DNA of 64,000 nt from an uncultured Flavobacterium sp. (GTDB lineage Bacteria > Bacteroidota > Bacteroidia > Flavobacteriales > Flavobacteriaceae), in assembly GCA_937773775.1 (NCBI GenBank), contig CALJVL010000008.1, positions 115,593-179,592 of the forward strand. Direction: 5' to 3'. The notes below the pieces were generated by a model that was given only the letters and a program-made list of their open reading frames with translations, was not told the origin of the DNA and did not search any database. How positions within the stretch are numbered: the stretch's first letter is position 1; each line of letters starts with the position of its first letter. This document shows positions 9,441 through 17,097 of the stretch, piece after piece. The position numbers were made by a program, and so were the translations under genes.

Positions 9441-10002
9441 ATGAAGTTACACATAAAAAATATGGTTTGCGGTCGTTGCGAAGCAGGCCGTGAAAGCAGA
9501 ATTGGAAAAAATGGAGCTCCCCGTCATTTCCATAAGATTAGGGGAGATAGAACTATCTCGAGAACTAACGGAAGAGGAAATAGAAAGCTTGGCAAATAAT
9601 TTAAAAAATCTTGGTTTTGAATTGTTGCAAGATGAAACAAGCAAGACGATTGAGCAGATTAAAAATTTTATTGTTGATTTGGTTCATCATCGAAGCGAAA
9701 ATATAAAAATTAATTTATCTACTTATTTATCAGAAGAATTGGGGCAAGATTATAGCACTTTGAGTAGGTTATTTTCAGATATTGAGGGCAGCACTATCGA
9801 ACATTATTTTATCGCTCATAAAATCGAAAAAGCGAAAGAATTATTGGTTTACGATGAATTTACTTTAAGCGAAATTGCATTTCAACTCAACTATAGTAGT
9901 GCAGCCCATTTGAGTAATCAGTTTAAAAAAGTGACCGGTTTCACACCTACGCATTTCAGAAAATTGGAAGACAATAGCAGAAAGCAAATTGACAGTTTAT
10001 AA
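9441..10002 (+). pseudogene. HMA-domain/AraC-type regulator, frameshifted near 9487
   Basis: The natural start is ATG 9441, which begins MKLHIKNMVCGRCEA, a heavy-metal-associated (HMA-like) segment with a CxxC at residues 10 and 13. A one-base excess in gcaggccgtg (GG for G at about 9486-9487) shifts the frame. Removing it joins smoothly to VKAELEKMELPV and then to an AraC-type DNA-binding domain. The C-terminal domain shows both helix-turn-helix units (SEELGQDYSTLSRLF and LSEIAFQLNYSSAAHLSNQF). The next gene downstream is the copper ATPase, so a copper-responsive activator is likely. As written, only the part from about 9490 is translated, which lacks the metal-binding Cys pair. Confidence 0.7.
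9490..10002 (+). CDS. AraC family transcriptional regulator (open part of the frameshifted gene)
   Basis: This 170-residue frame opens just after the frameshift and would use GTG or another weak start around 9490. It keeps the remainder of the HMA-like fold (to about residue 55), a linker, and the complete AraC/XylS DNA-binding domain (about 75-165), including the signature FKKVTGFTPTHFRK. Translation from here would give a regulator without the CxxC metal site. It sits 86 bp upstream of the HMA domain of the copper ATPase on the same strand. Confidence 0.75.
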   Translation: MKAELEKMELPVISIRLGEIELSRELTEEEIESLANNLKNLGFELLQDETSKTIEQIKNFIVDLVHHRSENIKINLSTYLSEELGQDYSTLSRLFSDIEGSTIEHYFIAHKIEKAKELLVYDEFTLSEIAFQLNYSSAAHLSNQFKKVTGFTPTHFRKLEDNSRKQIDSL

Positions 10003-10088
10003 ATTATATAAATGGCTACCATAATTGTGTAACTAAAAAAGGCCATTCAATTCGGATATTTGTATTGCTAACTTAAGATAGCGTAAAA

Positions 10089-10313
10089 ATGATACATACC
10101 TATATTGTTGGTGGAATGTCCTGCGACGGTTGTCGAACTAAGGTCGAAAAAACACTGAATGAAATCGATGGTGTAGAAGCGATCGTTAGTTTAGAACCAG
10201 CAATTGTAACTATAACAATGGAAAAGCATGTTCCAACTGTGAAACTACAGGAAGCATTAGCAGCTGCAGGAAAATATACCATAGAGATGAGCCACCCTAA
10301 AAGAGTCATCTAA
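10089..10313 (+). CDS. HMA domain, fragment 1 of the copper ATPase
   Basis: This 74-residue frame is a complete heavy-metal-associated domain with GMSCDGC (Cys12, Cys15), which binds one Cu(I) and passes it to the ATPase core. It could function as a free CopZ-like chaperone if really translated alone. However, the following frame, from about 10309, continues directly into a linker with CCGDDKHQH and the first heavy-metal-binding domain, so it is more likely the N-terminus of the pump. Confidence 0.75.
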   Translation: MIHTYIVGGMSCDGCRTKVEKTLNEIDGVEAIVSLEPAIVTITMEKHVPTVKLQEALAAAGKYTIEMSHPKRVI

Positions 10314-10425
10314 CAAACCGAATGAAGAAGCTGAGGTAAAAGCCTGTTGCGGCGATGACAAGCATCAGCATGCTAAGAGTAAAACAGAGGAGAAGCCCAA
10401 CACTCCTGTTGAATACTATTGTCCC

Positions 10426-10719
10426 ATGCATTGCGAAGTGGACAAAGTGTATGACGAAGCAGGAAGATGTCCGGTCTGTGGCATGCATTTAGAAAAAGAA
10501 ACCGAAACAAAGGAAAAGAAAGCAGAAAAATCCTGTTGCGGTACAAACAAGGAATCGGGTAAAAAAGACGTCCCATCAGTCGCTATTGCCGCGGGTAAGT
10601 ACTATTGTCCTATGCATTGTGAAGGAGATAGAGTTTATGATAAAGCGGGAGACTGTCATGTATGCGGAATGGATTTAGTTAAAGCGCCCGAACTTACCGT
10701 AGAAAAAACCACTTTATAG
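10426..10719 (+). CDS. Two heavy-metal-binding domains, fragment 2 of the copper ATPase
   Basis: The coding frame really begins near 10309. The 97 residues from ATG 10426 hold two tandem domains, the first ending CPVCGM and the second running from YYCPMHCEGD to CHVCGM. They are joined by a Lys/Glu-rich linker with a CCG motif. A third copy, starting SCPMHPEV, follows past the frameshift at about 10715. These Cys/Met clusters bind Cu(I) or Ag(I). Confidence 0.7.
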   Translation: MHCEVDKVYDEAGRCPVCGMHLEKETETKEKKAEKSCCGTNKESGKKDVPSVAIAAGKYYCPMHCEGDRVYDKAGDCHVCGMDLVKAPELTVEKTTL

Positions 10720-10836
10720 CTGCCCGATGCACCCAGAAGTAATTCAAGATGCACCCCGGTTCTTGCCCTATTTGTGGAATGGATTTAGTTCCTATGAAAC
10801 CAGTCGATAGCGAAGAAAATAAAACTTACCCTCGAT

Positions 10837-11142
10837 TTGCTTCATAAAATGAAAGTGGCTTTGTTGTTTGTCGTTCCAGTTTTCATAATCTCTATGATGG
10901 AAATGGTCCCAAATAATCCATTGCTGCAAGTAATGGATCTTGAAATATGGAATTGGACACAACTAATATTGACTCTTCCCGTGGTTTTTTATGCTGCTTG
11001 GATGTTTTTTATTAGGGCATGGAAGTCAATTACCACTTGGAACCTCAATATGTTTACTTTGATAGGAATCGGGACGGGAGTGGCATTCCTTTTCAGTCTA
11101 GTCGGACTGTTTTTTCCCAGACATTTTCCCAGCGGAATTTAA
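10837..11142 (+). CDS. Transmembrane segment, fragment 3 of the copper ATPase
   Basis: These 101 residues carry the first membrane helices of the P1B-ATPase: [18 protein letters not shown], then a helix around [16 protein letters not shown] and one around [18 protein letters not shown]. The frame is lost at a run of six T near 11108-11114. With five T it continues into [13 protein letters not shown] and the next fragment. Confidence 0.7.
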   Translation: MLHKMKVALLFVVPVFIISMMEMVPNNPLLQVMDLEIWNWTQLILTLPVVFYAAWMFFIRAWKSITTWNLNMFTLIGIGTGVAFLFSLVGLFFPRHFPSGI

Positions 11143-11191
11143 AACGGAAAGTGGCACAGTTTCACTTTATTTTGAAGCAACCGCAGTTATT

Positions 11192-11845
11192 TTGACCTTA
11201 GTTTTATTGGGGCAGTTACTAGAAGCTAGAGCCCACAGTCAGACGAGCGGAGCAATAAAGGAATTAATGAAGTTGGCACCTACTAAAGCAACTTTGGTCG
11301 AAAACGGAAAAGATACAGTCATCTCTATTCATGACATCAAAAAAGGAAATTTGCTTCGAGTAAAGCCAGGAGAAAAAATTCCTGTAGATGGAAAAATCTA
11401 TGAAGGCGAAAGTACAATCGATGAATCGATGATTTCTGGTGAACCTATTCCTCTTGATAAAAAAAAGGATGATGCAGTTATTGCAGGCACAATCAATGGT
11501 AATAAATCCTTTGTTATGGTTGCCGAAAAAATTGGTTCAGAAACCTTGCTTTCGCAAATTGTACAAATGGTAAACGATGCCAGTCGATCTAGAGCGCCGA
11601 TTCAGAAATTAGCCGATAAAATATCCAAATATTTTGTGCCAATCGTTGTTGCGGTTTCGGTGATTACTTTTTTAGTTTGGGCCAAATTCGGACCCGAGGG
11701 CGAAGCATTAATCTATGGATTTATCAATGCAGTCGCAGTTTTGATTATTGCCTGTCCATGTGCATTAGGATTAGCAACCCCCATGTCAGTAATGGTAGGT
11801 GTAGGTAAAGGTGCTCAGTCAGGAGTTTTGATAAAAAAATGCTGA
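11192..11845 (+). CDS. Actuator domain and ion-site helix, fragment 4 of the copper ATPase
   Basis: This 217-residue frame holds the actuator domain with the dephosphorylation motif SGEP (in [10 protein letters not shown]), then the helix pair with [13 protein letters not shown]. The CPC motif is the transmembrane Cu(I) site of P1B-1 pumps. The frame ends at a run of seven A (11832-11838). With six A it reads [14 protein letters not shown] and joins the phosphorylation domain. Confidence 0.8.
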   Translation: MTLVLLGQLLEARAHSQTSGAIKELMKLAPTKATLVENGKDTVISIHDIKKGNLLRVKPGEKIPVDGKIYEGESTIDESMISGEPIPLDKKKDDAVIAGTINGNKSFVMVAEKIGSETLLSQIVQMVNDASRSRAPIQKLADKISKYFVPIVVAVSVITFLVWAKFGPEGEALIYGFINAVAVLIIACPCALGLATPMSVMVGVGKGAQSGVLIKKC

Positions 11846-11858
11846 GGCATTAGAGAAT

Positions 11859-12485
11859 ATGAATAAAGTTGATGTCCTTATAACCGATAAAACGGGGACG
11901 ATTACAGAGGGGAAACCGTCTGTAGAAAAGGTTTTTTCTTCAGACAATCAAGAAGATGATTTGCTGCAAAATATAGCCTCGCTGAATCAATATAGTGAAC
12001 ATCCTTTGGCGCAAGCCGTGGTGAATTTTGCAAAAACGAAAAAGCTTTCATTAATTGAAGTCAAGGATTTTGAGTCAGTAACTGGAAAAGGAGTAACCGG
12101 TACAGTAGAGAATAAAAATGTCGCTTTGGGTAATAGAAAACTCATGGAGGAAGTAAAAGCTTCGGTTTCGGAGGAGATTGAAAATAAAATTATAGCTGAG
12201 CAAAAACTGGGTAAAACAGTTTCATATATCTCGGTAGACAAAACCGTTATAGGCTACGTTACAATCACCGATGCGATAAAGGCGACAAGCGTAGCCGCCA
12301 TAAAAGAGCTGATGAGTCAAGGGATCGAGGTCATCATGCTAACTGGCGACAACAAAAATACAGCTAAGGCTGTCGCTGATGAATTGCAGTTGACTTCTTT
12401 TATTGCAGGTTGTTTGCCAGAAGATAAATTGAAAGAAATAAAAAGATTGCAAGCAGAAGGTAAAAATTGTTGCGATGGCTGGTGA
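11859..12485 (+). CDS. Phosphorylation and nucleotide-binding domain, fragment 5 of the copper ATPase
   Basis: This 208-residue frame contains the catalytic Asp in DKTGT, the P1B nucleotide-binding signature SEHPLA with the conserved HP, the GKG turn and MLTGDN. It ends by frameshift in an A5 run at 12461-12465. With A4 the frame reads [15 protein letters not shown] without a break. Confidence 0.8.
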   Translation: MNKVDVLITDKTGTITEGKPSVEKVFSSDNQEDDLLQNIASLNQYSEHPLAQAVVNFAKTKKLSLIEVKDFESVTGKGVTGTVENKNVALGNRKLMEEVKASVSEEIENKIIAEQKLGKTVSYISVDKTVIGYVTITDAIKATSVAAIKELMSQGIEVIMLTGDNKNTAKAVADELQLTSFIAGCLPEDKLKEIKRLQAEGKNCCDGW

Positions 12486-12825
12486 CGGAATAAATGATGC
12501 GCCTGCTTTGGCTCAAGCCGATATTGGAATTGCAATGGGAACTGGAACAGACGTGGCGATTGAAAGTGCTAAGATAACCTTGGTGAAAGGGGATTTGCAG
12601 GGAATTGTCAAAGCCAAAAAATTGAGTCATGAGGTAATGAAAAATATACACCAAAATTTATTCTTTGCTTTCTTTTACAATGCACTTGGAATACCAATTG
12701 CCGCTGGGGTGCTATATCCGTTTTTCGGAATTTTACTTTCTCCGATGATTGCCGCTCTGGCAATGAGCTTTAGCTCGGTTTCCGTTATTGCAAATGCATT
12801 GCGCTTGAGAGGGCTAAAACTTTAA
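12475..12825 (+). CDS. Hinge and last membrane helices, fragment 6 of the copper ATPase
   Basis: These 116 residues begin with [16 protein letters not shown], the P-domain hinge motif, and end with the last two transmembrane helices. These carry the N/YN and M..SS motifs ([13 protein letters not shown] and [19 protein letters not shown]), which are the remaining Cu(I) ligands of P1B-1 pumps. It overlaps the previous fragment by 11 bp in another frame. Confidence 0.8.
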   Translation: MAGDGINDAPALAQADIGIAMGTGTDVAIESAKITLVKGDLQGIVKAKKLSHEVMKNIHQNLFFAFFYNALGIPIAAGVLYPFFGILLSPMIAALAMSFSSVSVIANALRLRGLKL

Positions 12826-12867
12826 TGAATGAAGTAATAACTTTAATTTAAAAAAAACAACAATATC

Positions 12868-13404
12868 ATGAAAACACTACAAAAAATTGCTTTATCAATT
12901 GGATTAATGGGACTACTATATTCTTGCCAATCAACAAATCAGGTTTTATCAAAATCAGATAAAAGAATGGAAATCATGAACACGATTGCTACTGATGAAA
13001 GCATGTCTAAAGAAATGATGGGAATACTGATGGAAAGAAAGATGGGCAAAATGATGATGCAGGAAAAGGAGGGCAAAATGATGAAGGATAAGCATGCTGA
13101 AATGATGGAAATGATGAAAGAAAATCCTGAGATGATGAAAGACAAACATGCCGATATGATGGCGATGATGGAGGAAAGCCCAGAAATGAACAAAATTATG
13201 ATGGAGCATATGAAGAAAATGATGAAAGGAGATCCTGAAATGATGAAAAGCATGATGGCAGAAATGATGTCTGCGGCTGAAGATGACAAAGCCATGATGT
13301 CTGGAATGTGTAAAGAGATGATGGGAAGCGAGAAAATGATGGACATGATGGAAAAAATGGAAGGCGACAAAATGGACATGAAAAAAATGAAAGACAAGAA
13401 GTAA
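12868..13404 (+). CDS. Met-rich lipoprotein, probable periplasmic copper-binding protein
   Basis: This 178-residue protein has a lipoprotein signal with lipobox LYSC (Cys20). The mature part is unusually rich in Met, Lys, Glu, Asp and His, with the internal repeat MKDKHA(E/D)MM at about 72-80 and 90-98 and many MM pairs. Such Met/His clusters bind Cu(I) in the periplasm. It follows the copper ATPase after 42 bp on the same strand, which supports a role in copper storage or buffering. No catalytic domain is visible, and the exact family is not recognised. The compositional bias also opens long antisense frames that are not genes. Confidence 0.75.
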   Translation: MKTLQKIALSIGLMGLLYSCQSTNQVLSKSDKRMEIMNTIATDESMSKEMMGILMERKMGKMMMQEKEGKMMKDKHAEMMEMMKENPEMMKDKHADMMAMMEESPEMNKIMMEHMKKMMKGDPEMMKSMMAEMMSAAEDDKAMMSGMCKEMMGSEKMMDMMEKMEGDKMDMKKMKDKK

Positions 13405-13454
13405 AAATAGATCGAGTCTTCAAAACTTTTGTTTAACCCTTAAAACACAAAGCT

Positions 13455-13592
13455 ATGTTTAGTAATGGAAATGTAGAAATGCATATGCAATCCTACTCAT
13501 TTATGGGAATGCACTTTTTTTGGTGGGTCTCAATATTGATTTTTGCGCTAGTATTATTAGCAGCAGCACATAGATACAGAAAAATAAAATGA
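13455..13592 (+). CDS. Unannotated 45-residue Met/His-rich single-pass membrane peptide
   Basis: ATG 13455 to TGA 13590-13592 encodes 45 residues. The N-terminus is rich in Met and His (MHMQ and MGMHFFWW), followed by one hydrophobic helix (about 22-38) and a basic tail ending HRYRKIK. It lies 50 bp after the Met-rich lipoprotein and 25 bp before the DUF302 gene on the same strand. Frame, composition and context suggest a real small gene, perhaps an accessory copper-pump subunit or metal-binding peptide. No family is claimed. Confidence 0.6.
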   Translation: MFSNGNVEMHMQSYSFMGMHFFWWVSILIFALVLLAAAHRYRKIK

Positions 13593-13617
13593 TTTTAATT
13601 TGAAAAATAAAACAATC

Positions 13618-14004
13618 ATGGAATATTATTTTAGTAAAACAATTAATGACAACTTCGAAAATGCTATTCAAAAAGTAACGGAAGCCTTAAAATCTGAGGG
13701 ATTCGGAATACTGACTGAAATTGATCTGAAATCGACATTAAAGAAAAAACTGGACGTGGATTTTTATAATTATACGATTCTGGGTGCCTGTAACCCGCCA
13801 TTCGCTTACAAAGCCCTGTTGGCAGAAGACAAAATAGGTACAATGTTGCCTTGTAACGTGATAGTTCAGGAGAAAGTCGCAGGCCAGATAGAGGTTTCTG
13901 CGGTTGATCCGGCGGCTTCAATGCAAGCAGTAGAAAATAAAGAACTTGCTGAAATTGCAACGGAAATACGAGATCGATTAAAAAAAGCAATCGATCAATT
14001 GTAG
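13618..14004 (+). CDS. DUF302 domain protein
   Basis: This is a 128-residue cytoplasmic protein of the DUF302 family, recognised from the ALKSEGFGILTEID segment, the GACNPPFAYKAL motif and the LPCNVIV motif. I place the start at ATG 13618; a longer reading from TTG 13600 adds six residues and is less likely. DUF302 proteins have no settled function but are often encoded near metal or sulfur genes. Here it closes the copper cluster. A strong terminator follows at 14071-14102. Confidence 0.8.
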   Translation: MEYYFSKTINDNFENAIQKVTEALKSEGFGILTEIDLKSTLKKKLDVDFYNYTILGACNPPFAYKALLAEDKIGTMLPCNVIVQEKVAGQIEVSAVDPAASMQAVENKELAEIATEIRDRLKKAIDQL

Positions 14005-14070
14005 ACATAATCTTAAAGTGTCTCGTCCTAAATAACGGATGCGGATTATTAGACAATAAATATTTAATTA

Positions 14071-14102
14071 AACACTTGTAAAATCTTTTACAAGTGTTTT
14101 TT
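14071..14102 (+). terminator. Intrinsic terminator after DUF302 gene
   Basis: A perfect 13-bp stem (aacacttgtaaaa / ttttacaagtgtt) with a 2-base nominal loop is followed by a T-rich tract. It ends the copper cluster on the + strand. Confidence 0.85.
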
Positions 14103-14139
14103 ATTTTGCTTTACAAGTTCCTATTCAAGTTTTTTTATC

Positions 14140-14328
14140 TCATTGGTCTTTGAGCATCGCCTGATAGATCTGTATCGTTATCTCCTCTCTCCAGCCTTCT
14201 GGCACAACGATCTTGATATCACTTAATCGCAATTTAAAATTAAGCGTAAACACAGACGAAAAGGTTTCAGCGCCCGTACTATGTTTAAGTACGTTGTTTG
14301 CATATATTGTTTTTACGATTTTATTCAT
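14140..14328 (-). CDS. Small hypothetical protein, 62 residues
   Basis: An ATG-started frame encodes 62 residues with mixed hydrophobic and charged composition and no signal peptide (for example the segment SDIKIVVPEGWREEI). I do not recognise it. It lies in a stretch that looks like the debris of a larger element, and its upstream sequence shows further short open pieces in other frames. It could be a remnant of a longer gene. Confidence 0.3.
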   Translation of the reverse strand: MNKIVKTIYANNVLKHSTGAETFSSVFTLNFKLRLSDIKIVVPEGWREEITIQIYQAMLKDQ

Positions 14329-14638
14329 ATGCAGTTATGCCGTGAAATTTAGTTCCTTATATAAATGCTGCAATGTGTTCAAGTAGGGACTGTTTAGCTT
14401 CCCCCTCCAGCAGTATTGGTTTTAGGAGTAAATTTATGAGTGTCACATTCAACGAGTCCGTTTCGGTACGTAAAGTGGCTAGGTCAAGAGATAAACTGAT
14501 TTCAGCATTTTGATAAGCGGGTCTCCGGCAGCTAATCTGGATGCACTAGTCATCACCCGCGACAGCAATGGGGACGTCCGGCTGTACTTTGCATCCTTTT
14601 CCTGATTCAAAGGCTGATTTCTGTCATGGAACGCGTTA
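14329..14638. other. Gene-poor stretch with higher GC and broken coding pieces
   Basis: Within this stretch, about 14510-14600 has clearly higher GC than its surroundings. The minus strand has a piece beginning RTSPLLSRVMTSASRL and another containing TDSLNVTLINLLLKPILL. The plus strand has a piece with VITRDSNGDVRLYF. None has a start and full-length frame, so decayed imported DNA is a possibility. No terminal repeats were found. Confidence 0.35.
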
Positions 14639-15370
14639 TCATTTTTTTGTAAACGGAATAAGCATTGGTACTTTATTTTCGTAGTCTTCGTATGCTTTCC
14701 CGAGAGATTCGCGAAGGTCTTTTTCCTCTAAATATTTTACCGCAACAACAATGTATACAGTGGTAGTGAAAGCGAACAGTAAGTGTCCGACGGTCATTAG
14801 CGGCGTTGCCCAAAAGGCGATGATATATCCCAACATGATAGGATGTCGGACAATTTTATATAAGTAATTGGTTTCGAATTTTGAAGATGGTGCAATTTTG
14901 TCTTTCAGATTGTCAAAAATTTGCTTTAAGCCCAAAAGGTCAAAATGATTGATCATGAATGTGGAGAGAATTGCCACAAGCCACCCAAAGAAAAACACTC
15001 CGATTAAAATCACGGCAACAGTTTTATTGTCAGCTTGCCAGACAATCGTTGTTATTGGTTGCCATTTCCAATACATTAAAAGCAGTGCCAAACTGGAGAG
15101 CAGAACATAAGTGCTGCGCTCGATTGCAGGACTGATAAAGGTGGTAATCCATTTTTTAAAAGCCGGTCTCGCCATCAAACTGTGCTGGATTGCAAAAACG
15201 TTTAGCAATAGAACGTCAATCAGCAGTGAAGGCAATAAAGCGGTTTTGGTGCCGGAGTCGATTGATTTTGGGACGAAACTATTACCCAAAAATCCAATTG
15301 CATAAAGCATGGTAAATAGAAACAGGAGGTACGAAAGCAGACCGTAAATGAATGAAATGATTTTTTTGAT
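14639..15370 (-). CDS. mddA: MddA-like methanethiol S-methyltransferase, non-standard start
   Basis: This integral membrane methyltransferase of the NnrU/isoprenylcysteine-methyltransferase-like group resembles MddA, which methylates methanethiol to dimethyl sulfide with S-adenosylmethionine. Matching segments are IQHSLMARPAFKKW, ERSTYVLLSSLALLL, STFMINHFDLLG, YKIVRHPIMLGYI and AFWATPLMTVGHLLF. From the first ATG (15308-15310) it has 223 residues, but the homologous frame continues upstream through KKIISFIYGLLSYLLFLF to an ATC codon at 15368-15370, where ATG would be expected. Either the start is mutated, an unusual codon is used, or the sequence is wrong there. It has about five membrane helices. 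Confidence 0.7.
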   Translation of the reverse strand: MKKIISFIYGLLSYLLFLFTMLYAIGFLGNSFVPKSIDSGTKTALLPSLLIDVLLLNVFAIQHSLMARPAFKKWITTFISPAIERSTYVLLSSLALLLMYWKWQPITTIVWQADNKTVAVILIGVFFFGWLVAILSTFMINHFDLLGLKQIFDNLKDKIAPSSKFETNYLYKIVRHPIMLGYIIAFWATPLMTVGHLLFAFTTTVYIVVAVKYLEEKDLRESLGKAYEDYENKVPMLIPFTKK

Positions 15371-15549
15371 GATTATGTGTTTTAGAATTTATTATTGCGA
15401 TTGTTTAATTTTAATAACTATATCTTTTGTTCCCGGGACTTTCGAATGAATGGGGTATAAGTGTCTGATTAAAAATCAGCTGAAAGGTACGAAACAAACC
15501 TTCTATGAAATTATGAATATGCAACAGTATTAAAAAAAGAAGTCGGAGC

Positions 15550-15810
15550 TTGGTGGCTTTGCACAACGTTCTTTCGAAAAAACGTGTGAATTATGTAATC
15601 ATTATCGTGAATTGTATTATTTGGCTGTTAATGTATAAGGTTGTTTTTGCTATACTGCAACAAATTAGTTTCGGAGCGTCATATAAAACTATTTATATGA
15701 AAAACCCTTTAGCACCAAAGAGAATTACCGAGATTACGGAGTTGATTGCTTTTATTCTTGGAATCATCGAATATTGCACGCTTGCCTTGATTTTAGCGGA
15801 ACATAATTAA
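15550..15810 (+). CDS. Possible small membrane protein, 86 residues
   Basis: A GTG-started frame encodes a Lys/Arg-containing head, a hydrophobic helix (about 16-38), a polar loop with MKNPLAPKR, and a second helix (about 63-82). There is no recognised family and no ATG start upstream. Base composition is similar to nearby genes, but the isolated position between spacers makes it doubtful. Confidence 0.35.
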   Translation: MVALHNVLSKKRVNYVIIIVNCIIWLLMYKVVFAILQQISFGASYKTIYMKNPLAPKRITEITELIAFILGIIEYCTLALILAEHN

Positions 15811-16171
15811 ATGCTATTGCTCATTGGTTCAGTATTTGGAACTTGAGGATTATGCCCGCAAATTGCAACGGCAAACAGCCTTTAAAACGGTTGCAATTTA
15901 GCAGACTTTGCCAGCGTAAGAGCAAGAATTTGAAGACATGGATCATTAGTAATGTTAGCGGAACCCAAAAGAATCCCAATTAACTTTTTTTTAAGGGAAG
16001 GTCTAAATGTTTTCTTTAGCTTGCTGTAGGCTGATAGCTTTTTTTAATCAAAAGTGCTGTCTTGCAGTTCATTTATCTTTATAGGCCATCGGCTGAAGAG
16101 GAATGTAGGCTGTAGTGTAGGGCAAGATTTTCAAAGTTTAACCCAAGTATTAATATAATAATTATATAATT
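15811..16171. other. Intergenic region without visible gene
   Basis: No supportable frame, RNA or repeat was found here. It presumably carries the promoter of the gene starting at 16172. Confidence 0.4.
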
Positions 16172-16549
16172 ATGTCAAAAAATAACAAAAAACAATTTGG
16201 AGTTTGGATGGATTCACATAGTGCAACTATTGTAGGTAAAGAAAATATAGATTCAGGTAAGTTCGTAATATTAGGTCACGAAAAAGTGGACGATCAATTT
16301 GTTCATACAAGCGAAAGTGGAGCAGACAACGCCGAAAGGGATTTGCTTCATAAATTATTCAAAGATATTACCGCCCACATGCAAAATGTTGATGAGCTGC
16401 ACGTGACCGGAACCGGTATTGCTCAGGAACAATTCATTAATTATTTGAATGAGACTGCACAGTATAAAAATGTTGAGTCCAAAGAAAGTACTTCTAATAA
16501 AATGGGGGATGAAAGTTTAATTGAATATGTAGCTGCACAGTTCAGCTAA
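16172..16549 (+). CDS. Conserved hypothetical protein, possibly eRF1-domain-like
   Basis: This 125-residue soluble protein begins MSKNNKKQFGVWMDSHSATI. The opening beta strand with VWMD, the central ERDLLHKLFKDI helix, and the HVTGTGIAQEQFINYL segment resemble bacterial proteins related to the eRF1/Dom34 domain fold, but this is a weak structural impression. There is no signal peptide or membrane helix. A strong bidirectional terminator follows at 16588-16625. Confidence 0.55.
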   Translation: MSKNNKKQFGVWMDSHSATIVGKENIDSGKFVILGHEKVDDQFVHTSESGADNAERDLLHKLFKDITAHMQNVDELHVTGTGIAQEQFINYLNETAQYKNVESKESTSNKMGDESLIEYVAAQFS

Positions 16550-16587
16550 TTGCTTTAAATAAAAATAAAACTATTTTATCGGTTTAA

Positions 16588-16625
16588 AAAAATGCCCCCA
16601 AAATACTATTTGGGGGCATTTTTAT
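16588..16625. terminator. Bidirectional terminator upstream of dab locus
   Basis: A perfect stem (aaatgcccccaaa / tttgggggcattt) with a short loop is flanked by A and T runs. Its right arm and following bases (gggggcatttttatggaa) recur exactly after dabA at 21218-21235. Confidence 0.85.
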
Positions 16626-16692
16626 GGAAATCTTAGCTACTTGCGATTATGGATTTAAACGGGTGCCGTCTGAAATAAGTTTTAAAAGAGTT

Positions 16693-16710
16693 CAAAGTCA
16701 GGAGACTTTG
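16693..16710. repeat. CAAAGTC hairpin repeat, isolated copy
   Basis: The palindrome caaagtcaggagactttg has 7-bp arms and loop AGGA. It sits in a longer block (ttttaaaagag before, gagc after) that matches the repeats at 29.9-30.2 kb. Confidence 0.7.
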
Positions 16711-17097
16711 AGGAGCTGCACAAGAATAATTAGCAGAGCCTTAAGATTTCCATGCTCCCAGTACCTATGCTTTAAGCCCCAATTATTTGGTTTTAGATTT
16801 TTCGGAATATACGAATTATATTAATAGAAAAGACGTCCAGGCTAGAGTGCCGAATTAAGCTAAACAGTTTTTAAGTTGACGATTGGTAATTGCTAACGCT
16901 TATTTGTTTTTAGTAGTAAAGCCTTCTTTGAAAAGCAGCTATGTTTTTATAACAAGCAACTGCCGAAATAATCTAATTCCGAAATAGAGATTAGTTTGTT
17001 TTACCATAAAAATATTTAATACATTACATAATAAGTATAGATAAAAATATATGGATTGTAATCTGTTATTTTGCAGTGAATATAAAACGAAACAGAC

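Larger units (their letters stand above)
10089..12825 (+). pseudogene. Cu(I)-exporting P1B-type ATPase (CopA-like), broken by six or more +1 frameshifts
   Basis: When read through, this is a single P1B-ATPase of about 910 residues. It has an HMA domain (GMSCDGC), three heavy-metal-binding domains of the CPMH...CxxCGM type, transmembrane segments, the actuator ISGEP, the Cu(I) membrane motif CPCALG, the phosphorylation motif DKTGT and the hinge GDGINDAP. It is cut at about 10297-10301, 10714-10716, 10752-10755, 10829-10831, 11108-11114, 11832-11838 and 12461-12465. Each break is repaired by removing one base from a run (AAAA, TTT, CCCC, CCC, TTTTTT, A7, A5). A real decaying gene would also be expected to show deletions and substitutions to stop codons. 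Sequence error is therefore favoured, and the gene may be intact in the organism. Confidence 0.85.
16550..17097. other. Intergenic region with terminator and palindromic repeat
   Basis: This 548-bp gap before dabB holds the terminator at 16588-16625 and one copy of the CAAAGTC hairpin repeat at 16693-16710. The rest shows no gene. A 66-residue frame starting at 16624 overlaps the repeat and is rejected. Confidence 0.5.

Noticed and set aside
12939..13423. Three frames on the minus strand opposite the Met-rich lipoprotein
   Set aside because: They are antisense artefacts of ATG/AAA-rich coding (repeated Ile, His and Phe), not genes.
16624..16824. A 66-residue frame on the + strand
   Set aside because: It begins at the terminator and runs through the hairpin repeat block. 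It has no family and no promoter.
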